A DNA stretch of 64,000 nucleotides, from assembly GCA_023627715.1 (NCBI GenBank), contig JAMAHW010000047.1, positions 124,001-188,000 on the forward strand, read 5' to 3'. Source of the stretch: Periconia sp. R9002. Lineage: Eukaryota; Ascomycota; Dothideomycetes; Pleosporales; Periconiaceae. Positions 33,547-45,514 of the stretch are shown here, in pieces; positions within the stretch are counted from its first letter, which is position 1, and each line of letters opens with the position of its first letter. The translations under genes and the position numbers were made by a program. The notes beneath the pieces were generated by a model. The model was not told the DNA's origin and searched no databases. It was given only the letters and a program-made list of their open reading frames with translations.

Positions 33547-33802
33547 TGTTCCGTGATAGAGCGGGCAAGGGAAAAGAGGGATGGCTGAAACACACGGGTT
33601 GAATGCGAATGAGAAAAGAGCGTGAAGTTGATAACAGATTGATTGATTGTAAGCTTGTGTGTGTTCGGAGGAGAGTTGGACCTCCGCAGCTGCCGGCGAA
33701 GCGAGCAGGGATCAGGCGTCATCGCGCTAAGAGCTTCAACCTCATCTCCTCAGTACACCCCACACCATTGTACTGTATCCTTCCCTACTTACAGAAATAA
33801 TT
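33547..33802. promoter_or_regulatory. Short shared promoter of ILM1 and M19 dipeptidase
   Basis: 256 bp between two divergent ATGs, the most compact head-to-head pair in the window. No TATA-like box is evident. Bidirectional control is inferred from spacing. Confidence 0.5.
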
Positions 33803-35409
33803 ATGGACAAGACAACGGAAGATGGATCTCACATTGATGAGAAAACTTCACTCTTCCGCCGTGCAGCCTCAAAGCAGCATCGCTCATCGCGGAATAGAAT
33901 TGTGCTGCCCGTTATCGCACTCTGCCTGCTCGGCTTCTTTGCAACCATCACCACGCGCCCTCTGCCTCAATCATTTTGCAGATACTACGGACATAAAGGG
34001 TGTTTCGAAGAACCGGTTGTAAGCAAAGCTCAGAGGATTTTGAAGGAGAACCCTCTTATCGGTCAGACCCTCTTTCTCACGTGCATTCATACTCTCATCA
34101 ATCCACCACGTCTGAATGTCCATTCGGATGAGACTCAATTAAATCATACTGACAGTATTTCATACTCAGATGGTCACAATGACTTGTTGATAACAATTCG
34201 TCAGGCCTACAAAAACCACATCTACAGCGAAGACTTCAAGCAAAAGTTTCAGAATGGCGGCTTTGTTAGTCACGTGGATATCCCACGACTGGACGCAGGT
34301 CTTCAAGGGGGAGCATTCTGGAGTGCATTCATGCCATGCCCAGCAAGCAAAAATGGAACCGACTTCTCCGACGCTCAATACGCTCCCAGTGCGTCTCTCC
34401 CTTCATTTTTCTCCCCTGCAAAAACCACAATGGAGGACTGACATGAATGACAACAGTCGTCCGCGCAACCCTCGATGCCTTAGATCTCTTCCACCGCCTA
34501 GGCGCCCAATACCCAAAATACTTCACGCCCACATCTTCTCACAGCACAGCTCTCGAAGCCTTCGCAGCAGGCCGTCTCATCTCCCCCGTCATCATCGAGG
34601 GCCTGCACCAAATCGGAAACTCCATTGCCAACCTACGCCTCTTCCACCGCCTCGGAGTGCGCTATGCAACCTTAACCTGGAACTGCCACAACAAGTACGC
34701 CGACGCGGCGCTCGAATCCGACGAGCACTTCAACGCGCGCATCGCAACGCCCTACTGGCACGGCCTGAGCAAGGACGGACGCAATCTAATCCGCGAAATG
34801 AACAGACTCGGCATGATCGTCGACCTGGCGCACGTCAGCGTCGAAACTATGCAAGACGTCCTCATCGGATCAAATTCCTCCTCTTCATCCCAAGAAGACC
34901 CCTGGAAAGGCTCCCTCGCACCCCCCATCTTCTCCCACTCGTCCATCTACGCCATCTGCCCGCACCCACGCAACGTCCCCGACCACATCCTACACCTGCT
35001 CCCCCAACGCGGCTCCCTCGTAATGATCAACTTCTCCCCATCTTTCATCTCCTGCGTCCTGCCACCCGACGCAGACCCCGCCACCACACTCCCTACCACG
35101 GACCCGGCCCACGCGACCCTCGACCAGGTCGTCAAACACATCATGTACGTCGGCGAGCTCGTTGGGTACGACTACGTCGGCATCGGCACGGATTTCGATG
35201 GCATCGAGGATACGCCGCGCGGCTTGGAGGATGTGAGTAAGTTCCCGGATCTGGTCGCGGAGCTGTTGAGGAAGGGCGTCAGCGAGGAGGATGTGGTGAA
35301 GGTTATTGGAGGGAATTTGTTGAGGGTGTGGAGGGAGGTGGATCGGGTTAGGGATGGGTTGGAAGGGGAGGAGCCGTTGGAGGATGAGATTAGCAATCCT
35401 TGGGGTTGA
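33803..35409 (+). CDS. Membrane dipeptidase, peptidase family M19
   Basis: Zinc dipeptidase of the renal dipeptidase family. There are three exons, 33803-34061, 34170-34388 and 34457-35409, with introns of 108 and 68 bp; total 476 aa. The first splice creates the metal-binding DGHND motif (His-x-Asp) from a split Asp codon, which confirms it. Further metal and substrate residues appear in IIEGLHQIGNS (Glu/His), MIVDLAHVS (His), FSHSSIY (His) and GIGTDFDGIEDTPRGLED (Asp), the family C-terminal signature. The N-terminus has a cytosolic 30-residue stretch and one hydrophobic helix (RIVLPVIALCLLGFFATI), so it is probably a type II membrane or secreted enzyme. Near residue 120 GGFVSHVDIPRLDAGLQGGAF matches the usual strand after the first motif. 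Physiological substrate is unknown; fungal homologues occur both in secondary-metabolite clusters and alone, and no cluster partner is adjacent. Confidence 0.92.
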
Positions 35410-36508
35410 GGAGATCGGTATAGGAACATTAGCCAAGTAACATAACTGAAGGCCAGGCCAGTTTAGATGAATCAATCACTCACTCGCTTTTGTAGACTGT
35501 TGAAGTCACTCCATGTTTTCTCTTCCTCTCCTTATGTAACCTTCAGAACGAAACTTCTTTTGCACTATTATAAAAACTCCTGCCTAGTTTAAAACAATCT
35601 AGGAATAAACTCATCACAACACATACATACACACAAACCCCCGACAACAAAAACCTAACCCCTCTCAAAAAGAAACCCCCCTCCTCACCTATGTAGTAAC
35701 GACATAAACACCACACTACCCAACCCCATCAACTGCATACAAAACTCATACATACATATATACACAAGACCCCTCAAGCTATCACTACGCACGCACACAC
35801 GGGTATATAAATAAGTGCTTTAGTCCTAACCAACCATTCCTCTTTTATACAATCTTAGGAACGAGTCGTTCTTACCTAAGAATCTTAAACAGAAAAGTGT
35901 AGAATTGTAGAACTATACATATATATATGTGTGTACGTAGTTTTTTTGTTAGCTAGAGTAGGTGGGTGAGTACCTCCTTTCTCTATAGACGCTGTACAGT
36001 TTTGCACACTAGAAGAATTTAGGGAAATAAAGTTGTATGTAGTAACGTTAATAATAAGAGAGGAGAGAGGTGCTGTAGAAAATGTAAGGTTTTGGGGTAT
36101 TGTGGAGATTGTGTACTTTTTTTCTTTCTTTGTTTAGGCGATCAAGGAGGAAAGGGGGAGAGTGGGAGAGGGGCAGAGGAAGGGGGTTTATTTGTTTTCA
36201 AGGGTCAGGCTTTTAAGGAATGCTTCGGGGGAAGAGGGAGTAGGAGTAAGAGAGGGAAAGAAGAAAAAGGAGTAAAGGTACGGTGAGGTAGAATAAGTTA
36301 ATGTAAGGCAGGGTTACAACTAGATTTAAAATTTTCTAATTTTATGTATGTATATATATATATATTTTTTTTGAGTATTCGGGTCGATGGTTTTGAGGGA
36401 AAAACCCGACGTTTTTTTCTTTTCTTTCCCGCCTTCTTCCGTCTACCCACGAATGCAGCGTAACCACATAAACGTATTAAAAATTAACAAAGAAACACAC
36501 GCCAGCCC
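35410..36508. other. Convergent gene-free stretch with simple repeats
   Basis: 3' regions of the dipeptidase and the Zn2Cys6 regulator. It contains TATA runs at about 35920 and 36345-36362 followed by a T tract, and purine-rich segments around 36140-36270. No gene is recognised. Confidence 0.5.
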
Positions 36509-39391
36509 TCACCGACGTCCCGCACCACTTCCACCCTCACCAACATCCCTTCCCCCCTCGCCTCCGCCAGACCCCCGTGGTCCGGCTCCCCCACCTCCTC
36601 CACCATTCCCAGCACCCACCGGCGGCGGCGCCGTAACTGCACCCCCAGAAGCAAGCAAGCTCCCCAAATCCGCCCAATTCCAATCCTGGATCTGGTTGAC
36701 GGTGAAATCCATGAAGCCCATTTGCAGATTGCGGTCGAATCTCGCATTTGCGCCTGCAGCGGCGCTGGTGTTTGGGGGGTTTAGCTGCTGTTGCTGTTGG
36801 GAAGGGGGAGGGGGGTGGATTTGATGTGGTTGTTGGGGTTGGGGTTGGAAGGGGTTTGGGTGCTGGTGGTGATGGGGAGCGTGTTGAGGCGGGCCCAGGA
36901 CGTCGCTGCCGGGATGGGAGAAGTCTGAGTGGTGGGGGGAGGTGTTTGGGAAGAAGCGGGCTGAGGTGCTGATGGGGAGGTGGTTGTTGGGGTTGTGATG
37001 TTGGCGGTGGTGCTGTTGTTGCGGGTGAGGGTGTGAGTGCTGCGGGGCGTTGGTATCGGTGAGCATGAAGGCGCCGCTGTTCGTGGTGGATTGTCCAAAG
37101 AGGTAGGGGGAAAGCGGGAGCGTTGTTGTGTGTTGCTGTTGGTGGTGGTGGGCCATTTGGGAAGGGTCTGGTTGCCCGTGGTGCGGGAGTGGGTGGTGTT
37201 GTTGGTGGGGGTTTTGAGGAAGTTGTCGCGGTTGCTCTTGGAGATGGGGTTCGAGGAGGGATGTTGAAGACGACGTTGTCGATGTGAGGATCGTGGGTAT
37301 GTCGCTGGTCGCCGTCGTCGAGGCCATGGAGAGCATCATGTTTTGGGTCGCGGAATCGGCCATGGCGTGGAGCTCAGGGACTATGGAGATGAACTTCTCG
37401 ATCGTCCCTGGCATGTGCGGATTTCGCTTGTTCTTGTGGGCTAGATCTGCGAGTTGGGTGAGTAAGATGCGGGATTCGGGGACTTCGCCGTGGCTGTCGT
37501 TGGCGGTGCCTCCGGACAGAACGCCCGTGTATTGCACGCAGACGATATCGAGCACGAGCACGGAGCCCGAGGATAACGCGTAGAAACTGTCCCACCAGAA
37601 AATCAGGTCGAGCTTGCGTATACTGTCCAATCTGAGGAGGATCCGCGCCAGTATTTTGCCTGAATCGGAGCAAAAGTCTGCCATCTCGATGAGTGCAGCG
37701 TTGGGAGAATCGAGTCGCTCGCGCGAGAGCAGTGTCGTGCGTTCTAGCAAGGCGGCTCGACAGAGCACAATCACGGTGTAGTGATATAACGCGTGCAGAA
37801 GGAGGATCGGGCGGTGAAAAGCGGGAGGTGAGGTCTCGAGGGCTTCCATGTGCAAGTGCTGGGGGAGATTGGCCTGCCACCGCTCCAAGTCTCGCTTCAC
37901 GCCAAAGGCTGGCGAAAGAGGCCCCGCATAAAGCTCTTCGGTTGCACTCGATTTTATGCTCTTCGGGGCTCGACAGGTGGAGCTCAGATGTACGACCATG
38001 CGGTTGAACCACTTGCGATAGTCGGGCGGGTAGTATTGAGTGGAGGCGAGAATCTGCGCGTTCGGGCAATTGACTTTGAACCCAAATTGATCTATAGCAC
38101 TTGGACGATCATACGATGAAACCTGCATTTGTTCAAAGGCGTACAGAGTCCACCACAATCGCCTCCTCAACTCCCTCGTCAGTGGCGTTTCCGCACTGTT
38201 GACGTTCTCTTGGTGTAGACCGATGGCGAAAGCGATCCGCACGGCCGTCCCCGTAAGGTTCCAACAAGCGTCCCGATGGTTTGTGTTGTGCAGGTGAATT
38301 GCGGCCAGTAAAAGGGCCTGCACGGCCACCACGCTGGTGGTGAAGATGACGACGGGGAGTAGAGTTTGAATGCGCCGCCACCACCTCTTCTCCTCTTCTT
38401 CGGGTATGGTCACTCGCGTGACGCGACGAGCGAGCAGTAGCATGCAGAGGAAACTGCACAGCCAGGCGGGATCGGCAGTGGACTTGTCCGCGAACCACTC
38501 GTCGTATGCCACGCGAAACGAAGCTTCGTGCAGCACGGGAAAGTCGGGGTTGATGTGGGCAAAGTAGGCTCTTATCAGCGAGTCAAAAGCAGACACCACC
38601 TCGGGCGCGGCCGCACCACCCACTCCCGCATGGGCCGGAGAATCGTTGGCGGTTGATGCCGCAGCACTCGTGGGAGAGGAGAAGCTGTGCGGGTCGCCGT
38701 CATCATCTCCCAGTCCCACACTGGCGTCTGCTGGATTCCGGCCAAAGAGGACAAACTCTCGACGGGCTCCCTGGCCACAAAGGGAGCGCAGTTTGAGGTG
38801 GAAGGAGAAGGAACTCGACGGTCCAATATACTGGACCTGGCCCTGCTGATCTGGTAGCAACTTGAACGACAGTGGTTCGTCCTTGTCGGAACCCACGGCA
38901 TCAGCGCCCGGGAGGAGGCCCGGAGCAGTGGCTGCGCTGTTCTCTTGATCGCTGTCGTTGGGGACACCGTTGGCTGGATCTGGTAGAGGGATGCCTAGAG
39001 AAATGCCCAACTGGCGCATTTCATCCAGGTTGGAGACATCGGCCTCGGGAAGTAGGCCCTTGACGAGCGACTCGAGCAGAGCCAGGCGGTCGCTCAAGCC
39101 CTCGACGCTTCCATAGAGCCTCTTTTTGCGCGGTTGCGTGGTGAGACACTGGATGTTGTGGAGGATACAGTAGCGACACGCATTCTGACCCGGTTCTTTT
39201 CGGCATTTCTGCTTCCTCGACTTGCATTTGTCACAGCTCGTCTCGGTTCGCTTTCGCTTATCGAGAGGAACGCGACGGGAAGAGGCGGCAGCTGAGGAGG
39301 AAACGTGGTTGGAGGACCCAGAGGAGAGAGAGGCAGTCTTTGGGGCGGTGGACAGGATTGTAGGCAAACTTTTGATGATGGGCGTGGTCAT
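36509..39391 (-). CDS. Zn2Cys6 transcription factor with fungal-specific TF domain
   Basis: Intronless, 960 aa. This is a binuclear zinc-cluster regulator expected in the nucleus. The DNA-binding cluster is at residues 53-82 with spacing C-x2-C-x6-C-x8-C-x2-C-x6-C (starts CDKCKSRKQKC), preceded by a Ser/Ala-rich stretch and followed by a basic RKKR linker and a leucine-rich coiled segment (LSDRLALLESLVKGLLPE) for dimerisation. The fungal-specific TF domain starts near FDSLIRAYFAHINPDFPVLHE (about 270) and contains the usual signature RRLWWTLYAFEQ. The last 250 residues are His, Pro, Gln and Gly-rich, possibly an activation region. The start ATG at 39391 is the first in frame. Target genes are unknown: the layout resembles XlnR/Gal4-class factors, but nothing in the cluster or its neighbours fixes a pathway. 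Confidence 0.92.
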   Translation of the reverse strand: MTTPIIKSLPTILSTAPKTASLSSGSSNHVSSSAAASSRRVPLDKRKRTETSCDKCKSRKQKCRKEPGQNACRYCILHNIQCLTTQPRKKRLYGSVEGLSDRLALLESLVKGLLPEADVSNLDEMRQLGISLGIPLPDPANGVPNDSDQENSAATAPGLLPGADAVGSDKDEPLSFKLLPDQQGQVQYIGPSSSFSFHLKLRSLCGQGARREFVLFGRNPADASVGLGDDDGDPHSFSSPTSAAASTANDSPAHAGVGGAAAPEVVSAFDSLIRAYFAHINPDFPVLHEASFRVAYDEWFADKSTADPAWLCSFLCMLLLARRVTRVTIPEEEEKRWWRRIQTLLPVVIFTTSVVAVQALLLAAIHLHNTNHRDACWNLTGTAVRIAFAIGLHQENVNSAETPLTRELRRRLWWTLYAFEQMQVSSYDRPSAIDQFGFKVNCPNAQILASTQYYPPDYRKWFNRMVVHLSSTCRAPKSIKSSATEELYAGPLSPAFGVKRDLERWQANLPQHLHMEALETSPPAFHRPILLLHALYHYTVIVLCRAALLERTTLLSRERLDSPNAALIEMADFCSDSGKILARILLRLDSIRKLDLIFWWDSFYALSSGSVLVLDIVCVQYTGVLSGGTANDSHGEVPESRILLTQLADLAHKNKRNPHMPGTIEKFISIVPELHAMADSATQNMMLSMASTTATSDIPTILTSTTSSSTSLLEPHLQEQPRQLPQNPHQQHHPLPHHGQPDPSQMAHHHQQQHTTTLPLSPYLFGQSTTNSGAFMLTDTNAPQHSHPHPQQQHHRQHHNPNNHLPISTSARFFPNTSPHHSDFSHPGSDVLGPPQHAPHHHQHPNPFQPQPQQPHQIHPPPPSQQQQQLNPPNTSAAAGANARFDRNLQMGFMDFTVNQIQDWNWADLGSLLASGGAVTAPPPVGAGNGGGGGGAGPRGSGGGEGGRDVGEGGSGAGRR

Positions 39392-40404
39392 GGTGAGAAT
39401 GAGAGTTGTGCTGAGTGGCCCTGTAGACGCAGCTTGGTGAGGCCGGCGAAATTCGGCAAAAGGCGCGGGTTACCACCTTGCTGTCATGTCAGCGGGCAGT
39501 GGTATCCGGTTGCTTGCCCAGCACTGTGGAAGTAAACACGGATGGCAATGCCGGCGGAATGGCAGACAGACAGACAGACGAGACATGGCGGGCTTGGGCT
39601 TGAATGGGATGGGGTAGGATGGGGGACGGCAGATGCAATCATGGACAGACTAGGTAGTGGGCCAATGACACCAGTAGCCGGTTTGGAGCATCGAAGCAAA
39701 CCGTTGGTCATGGGTCCGGTATAGGGCTAGAGTCTTCTGTGAAAGTAGTCCGAAGCATCTAAAGGGCACTTGGATCGATCTTATCTGTCGCGGGGGACCG
39801 ATTCCCACCAAGCCAATCACATGTGGTCCTCTGTTTTGTTCGCCTTTGCTCTCGATAGCCGAGAGGGTCACTAAGGCTATGGGCTGACTAGTTATACCTC
39901 GACAATATTCTCCGAAGAAGACACTTGACTCTGTAGTTAGTTGCTAGTCCAGAAAGCTTGAGTCGACTGTACTTGGTATTAGAAATCATCTCCAGCAATC
40001 CAGTCTTTTCAGACCCCTCTCGCTCCGCTTTCAAATTTGCCCTCCCCCCTTTTCCCTTCCTGCATCTGCATTGGTGACGTTGTGGCATGGGCATCAAGTC
40101 TCTCCGGCGCCAAGATATATTTCAGGCCGTTCGAGCCAATCGGAATCCTACCAACTTCGTATCGAAATCCTCTTCCTGACTCGCCTAGCGCCGTTACATG
40201 CCCTTGTATTACTCGTCCGGATAAACATATACCCACCTGTACCCATCGTTGTTTACTGGAGAAAGCAACATAAAAAGAAAGAGAGCGAAAAAATTTCAAA
40301 ACTAGGGCGGGAAAAATTCGCCGAAGGTTCCATTCTAGAACCATTGTGATTCAAGGCTACCACGTGTGCGTCTCTGTCGACGACTGTAACAATGTTACTC
40401 TACT
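39392..40404. other. Intergenic: promoter of Zn2Cys6 gene and 3' flank of FAP1
   Basis: 1 kb upstream of the Zn2Cys6 start and downstream of the FAP1 stop. It shows a CAGACAGACAGACGAGAC run near 39560. No gene or RNA is recognised. Confidence 0.5.
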
Positions 40405-43400
40405 CTATTCGTCCAACCTCTCACTCCATGGCAAGGAAGAAGAAGGCGCTTCAGCAGAGCTTTCAATCACCTGAGCAGATCCATCATCCACCACACTGAC
40501 CGCCTTACTACCCTCACCCTCCCCTTCAATATCGCTATTCGATCCACTCATTTGTTCCTTCTCCCTCTCTTCCTCCTTCTCCTCCTCTGCCTCCCAATCA
40601 TCCACCACCTCCTCGACAACCTTCTTGTTCTTGCCCTTCTTGCTCAAGCTGAGCACTGCGAAGCCGCCTTTTCCACTGATGGGCGCGCCAGACGGGAGTG
40701 CATGTCTTGCCGACGCGCCTCCTTTCGCGGCAACTTGACTCCACCCCGCGCCGACACCGTCCGACTCTGTCCGCAATATATTCAATGACGCATCGAGACG
40801 GGCAAGCTGTAGGCTGCCTATTTTCTGCGCTGTGAGCTCCTGTGCTAAAGGTGTTTTGATGGTTTCGAGCATGGCCTGAACGTCCCGGTCAGGAAAATTG
40901 ACGCGGGCCGCGATGGGTGGTTTGAGAGCTACTTCTTCCGTAGGGAGGAAGCTGATATCAAGTTCTAGAGGGAAAGAAATTTTGGGAAGAACCTTCTTGA
41001 GAACAGAGCGCACTTCTTCGATGGTGAGGGCGAAGCGTGGATTGTTAATCAGGAATGCATTGTACGGATCTGCAGCGGTTATGTTGCTGAGCTTGGTCCT
41101 GGATGGCAAGGTGGATGCTAGTGCTGCTGGAGGGGCAATCGTGCGTTGGACCTGTCGTATCCTTACGCACTCTGCCAATGTCTTCATAGGTGCCATGACA
41201 AAACGAGGAGTTTTGAATATAGCTACATGCCGATGCGGTTCTGGATCCATGCTCTCCGAGTCGAATCCAAAATCCTCGGCTAGGGAGTGTAAGAAAGCAC
41301 GTTGCTTTCGCTGCATTGGCTTAAATCGTAAACGTTTCTGTTCGGGGTTTGCGGCAAACAGGCGAAGTTCCTTCTCATGGACACTAGCCCACGCAGAATT
41401 CTGTTGATACATATTCAACGTATCCGCCGAGTATGGGACATGGTCAGTCTGCTGAGTAGGGTCCACGTTCAACGCTACAGCGAGTCGGCGGTTGCGTTCC
41501 AATCGAGCACACTCTTCGTCGCATTTCAGTTGCTTCTCGTGGTTTCCTACTGTGTTCTTCGATGCACCGCACTTGGCCTCTTGTTTGATTCGCTGGCACT
41601 CGCAAGTAATAAAGATCTTATGCTGGCATGGTTTTTGCTCTTTGCATGGAGTGGGAGAATGGCATGGTGACATACAAGGATGACCGCAGACGCTCAATTC
41701 TTTGCCACATGGTTGTCTGCACGGTTCTTCACACTCTCCAGGACGATGGCATTGTTTCTGGCATCTGTGAGCGCCGCATTTGAGCACTGCACCACAGACA
41801 TCGGCGCAGCGAACTTCTGTTAGCCAACATGGCTGGTTTTTCAATGTGTTCTTTCCGCAAAGGCAAGATTTGGTAGTCAAGAATGGACATTTTGGGCAAG
41901 ATTCCTCATCCTCATGACAATTATGAGAAACCTGGGGGTGGCCGCAGTCTTTTGGTCTTTCGCAGGGAAAACGGCAAGGGGGCGGTCTAGTACCGCAAGG
42001 CAATGGCGGTTGCAACACAGTGCGCCCACAGTTGCAGCCGATTTCGTCAAAGATAGCTTCCCGGCAAGTGCCGCAGGGTCCTTTATGGCAAAGTTCCTGG
42101 CAGCGGTGATCTGGGTTACCGCATCGCAATTGGCGGCCGCAGCTCCTGGTATCAATATGTTCAGCCTCAAACCCATCGCCGTGCGTGTGCTGACGAGCCG
42201 AATCCAACGGTCGAGGCTTTTTCCGTTGTGCCTGACGCTCAGCAGCTTTCCGCTCGCCCGGGCAACATCGCTCTCCACATTCATGTCGACCGCAATTGAG
42301 TGATACTCGGCAGACTCGCATACAGTGCGGTGGCTCCTCCGTTCCTTGGTGGCATATGGTCGAAGATGTGGTGCGTCCGCATCGGCAGGAAATAGAAATG
42401 GTTTGTAAACAGGGCGCGCATTCTCCTTGGTGACACAATTGCTCGCATTTGTGGCCGCAGGCAAGTTTGTTTCCGCAGGGCTTCGAACAATTGGGAATTG
42501 GGTCTTCACAAGTCGTTCGAACTGCATCTGAAATATCTTTCAGCGCGGTTTTTCCGCAGGGACAATGAGAGACAACGTCTGGCGAACGCGGGCAATGAGG
42601 TGGCGTGGCATGCTGCTGGTGGCATGATTTTTCACAGATGTGTTTGCCACAGTCAAAACTCCGTCCGCAAATGTTTGGACATTCAAAAACTCCAGTCCAC
42701 TCATCGAGAATAGTGGAACCGTCCTCGGCGACAAGTGTCCGGCTACTTCCCCGTTCAATATTTTTGTCGCAGCAAAGTATGTCTTTATCAACCTGACCGC
42801 AATAGCAGCGGGCAGGCACTCGAACCTCGCAGACTCCACATGATCCTTCATGACATGGCTGAGGACAGAAGTGCTCTCCGCACGGCATAAGCTCGCCACA
42901 CACATCACCACAGCTCCAGCCGTGCTCATAATCGGTATCTACGCAACGCCGTGTCATCGATTTCTTGCCGCAAAAGCAGTGCTGTGTAGGCCCCATCTGT
43001 GTACATGGTGGGCATGGTCCGGCATGGCACGTTGATGGGCATGGGTGAGGACATTTCTTTGGAAGTATTCTCGGGCGGGCACTGCAGAAGTTAGTAATTC
43101 TCCAATTGTTTTCAAAAAGATGGTGATCTCACCAAGTCTGGCCACATGAGAAAGGCGGGAGTCCGGGCAGTGGCTTAGGATCCACCTCCTTCTCACACCA
43201 ACATGCAAAGCTGCGGGGTAGTTCCTCCTTAGGAAGATTGCACCCCGGACAGCGCCACTGGCGGGGTGGAGGCAATTCACCCTCAGGCGCCTGTTGACGT
43301 GCAGCAGCCGAGCCCTCGTTAGTGGACCATTTCTTTATACATCCCAAATGAAACACAGTCCAGCAGGTCCTACACGACCATACACCTTTGGCAGTCCTCT

Positions 43401-43995
43401 TGATGGTTTCTACGCAAATTGCACATTCGTAGTGCCCGTTGTCAATATCCTCATGGGTTCGGGTAGTGAGATCGGGTGCGGTCGATTTCGGAGCCTGAGG
43501 TCGGCGGGGGCGTGGGTTACGGGGAATCAGCGGTCGCCCGGGTTCGAAAGAGGGGGCATCTGGCTGAAGATCTGTAGTTTGTGAAGAACCTGAGCCAGAT
43601 GAAGAGGCAGAGTTTCCATTGACATTCCCAGTCGTTAGTTGACCTCCAAATTGCCTCCCACCAACCGCGCGTCCATGAAATCTAGGAGGCCTCGGCTGGC
43701 CACCTCGTCCTCTTTGGTTGTTCGCGGGAGTTACTGAAGGAGAGTCCGATGTAGGGGTCGCGGCATCATTTGGAGGCTGGCCGCGCCCTCTGGGATGGTT
43801 TGTATGTGATGCACGTCCTCGTCCTCTACCGCGCCCGCTTCTGCCGCCTCGTTGTGATGCTACGGGAGGTACGGAGGACGAATCTTGTTCAGAGCTTTGC
43901 TGGGGCGCTCCAGCGTTGTTTTGGTTCCTATTTCTCGGCCGGCGGCGTCTTTGACCTTCGTTTTGTGCAGCGGCGGGTGCCGTGCTGACTTCCAT
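40405..43995 (-). CDS. FAP1: NF-X1-type zinc finger protein, FAP1-like
   Basis: Large Cys-rich protein of the NFX1 family; yeast Fap1 binds the FKBP12 prolyl isomerase and counters rapamycin toxicity. There are two exons, 43995-43133 and 43081-40405, with a 51-bp intron (GTGAGA...CTGCAG) whose splice restores a Cys codon. The product is 1179 aa. Residues 1-180 are low-complexity Gly/Arg/Pro with RGRGRGR repeats. A RING/PHD-like finger begins at CAICVETIKR (near 190) and ends at WRCPGCNLP. It is followed by a series of about eight NF-X1 fingers with the repeated pattern CG...C...H.C...H.G.C..C, for example CGRSFDCGKHICEKSCH and CGAHRCQKQCHRPGEC. An R3H-type nucleic-acid-binding region lies near 845-915 (QRAFLHSLAEDFGFDSES). 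The acidic C-terminus ends LPWSERLDE. A RING plus NFX1 array implies possible E3 ligase or transcription roles; both are inference. It is divergent from BIG1. Confidence 0.93.
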
Positions 43996-44524
43996 GTTGC
44001 GCTAGAAGGTGATCTGCTGGCGAGTTGCTTGAGAAGTTTGGATAGAGAAAATGGAAGAAATGAGAGTAAAAACTGCCCGAAGAAACACGCGTTTTGTTAA
44101 TAAGTAGTCGTGGCGAAGAAAGTTAGTGCAAGGACAGTGGTCGCTGGCGATTTTGTACGATGAAAGACTGGATGAGTCGAAATGATCTAGGGCTTCGCCT
44201 CTGCTCCGCCCGCAACAGTTGGGTAATATCTCGGTGCCTGCTGCAATATATGCACAATTGCGGGTGGCGAAGCCCTCCTCCGAGCGGAGATACGAGTCCA
44301 ATCTAGACAGTTTTTAGTCGCTTCTACGAGGACTGGAATTTTCATGGAATAGGCTGGCTCTGCTGAGAATTGCCATCAGAATTTCCCACCGCGCGTCATA
44401 GGTAGCTCCGCTTATGTAATTGCCGGGACCAATGACAGGAAACCACCAGCATCGCTATCACGACCTCCACCTTCATCACTCCTCCGCCGCAGCCCACCCA
44501 TCGCATCACGGCCATCGCAACATC
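43996..44524. promoter_or_regulatory. Divergent promoter region of FAP1 and BIG1
   Basis: 529 bp between the FAP1 and BIG1 start codons. An upstream in-frame ATG for BIG1 exists at 44432 but encodes a His-rich stretch ahead of the signal peptide. No other feature is seen. Confidence 0.45.
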
Positions 44525-45514
44525 ATGGTCAACTCATTTGTCGGGGCACTTGCTCTCGCCTCCATCCCCTCCGCGCTCGCTTTCCGCAACTCGTCTCCCT
44601 ATTTCCTCTTCTCCACCGCCGAGTACGTACAGCTTCCCTAGGCTTCAGGGTTTGGATCCCATCCAGCACCAGGGCTAACGGCGATCATAGGCTACTCATC
44701 CCTAGCTCGAATACTGAAGTTGCGCCGGTGGTCGATGTCACAGACAGAATAATAGAAGCCCTCAAGGGCTGCCCCACCAAATCGTATATCCTTGTGCAGC
44801 AAGATGGCGTGTCTCAGGCCGATTATATCGACAAATATGCCGCGCCCCGATTGAGCCACTACCTCAGCGGGCAGGACCAGAAAATCAGAAGCACCATGGC
44901 CATTCCCGAGGTCATCGCAAGCACTTCATCCCGCGACAAAATGGCAACCCCAGCGCAACAAATTAGTGACTACCTTCAGCAACACTGCAGCGCGGTAGAT
45001 GCGGAAGATGCGACTGGCAAAGGCGGCCCCAAGTTCAACATATTTACTATGGAGGCACCCCGAGCACAGCAGGATCTTGGAAAAACAGGTTAGTGCAGCA
45101 GCTTTTGGGAGCCAATACAGTGATTAATGGAAGGGATTAGACGCGAAACTCGAAGATCTCATTGTGGACTTCGCAGGTTCCGATGATTACACGGTCGTTT
45201 ACACTACTACCCCCAGGCAAGAGCCACGCTACCCCCAGGCTTCAGTGAAATCGTACGAAATGGAGAGCCCATTCGCCGGCGTTGTCCAGATGGAGCTAAA
45301 GCGCGATCTCTCTTCCCATAAGCGCGCTTCAGCTTCTAAGGAGGGGGCGCTTTTCGAAAGATACCAGTACTTCACACCGGGTATTTTCATGGCCCTCATC
45401 GCCATTGTACCCTTGTTTAGTATCATCATCGTCGGACTACGAGCTTTGACTAGCCTCGAAGTGTCATATTTCGCCTTCAGCAAAGAAATGGGACCCGCAG
45501 CTCAACGAAAGTGA
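44525..45514 (+). CDS. BIG1: BIG1-like ER protein for beta-1,6-glucan synthesis
   Basis: ER type I membrane protein required in yeast for cell-wall beta-1,6-glucan; the family is related to the V-ATPase accessory subunit Ac45. There are three exons, 44525-44622, 44691-45088 and 45141-45514, with introns of 68 and 52 bp; 289 aa. The ATG at 44525 begins a clean signal peptide (MVNSFVGALALASIPSALA), cut before FRNSSPYFLFS, the usual mature start in this family. Motifs include SYILVQQDGVSQADY and DYTVVYTT, which are typical of the lumenal domain. One hydrophobic helix (IFMALIAIVPLFSIIIVGLRAL, near 245-268) is followed by a short tail ending in basic residues. An in-frame ATG at 44432 would add 31 His-rich residues in front of the signal peptide and is less likely. 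A VOA1-type V-ATPase assembly role is the alternative. Confidence 0.85.

Noticed and set aside
34254..35240. 328-codon Arg/Pro-rich plus-strand frame within the dipeptidase
   Set aside because: Out-of-frame reading of the M19 gene; the spliced M19 frame has all metal-binding motifs.
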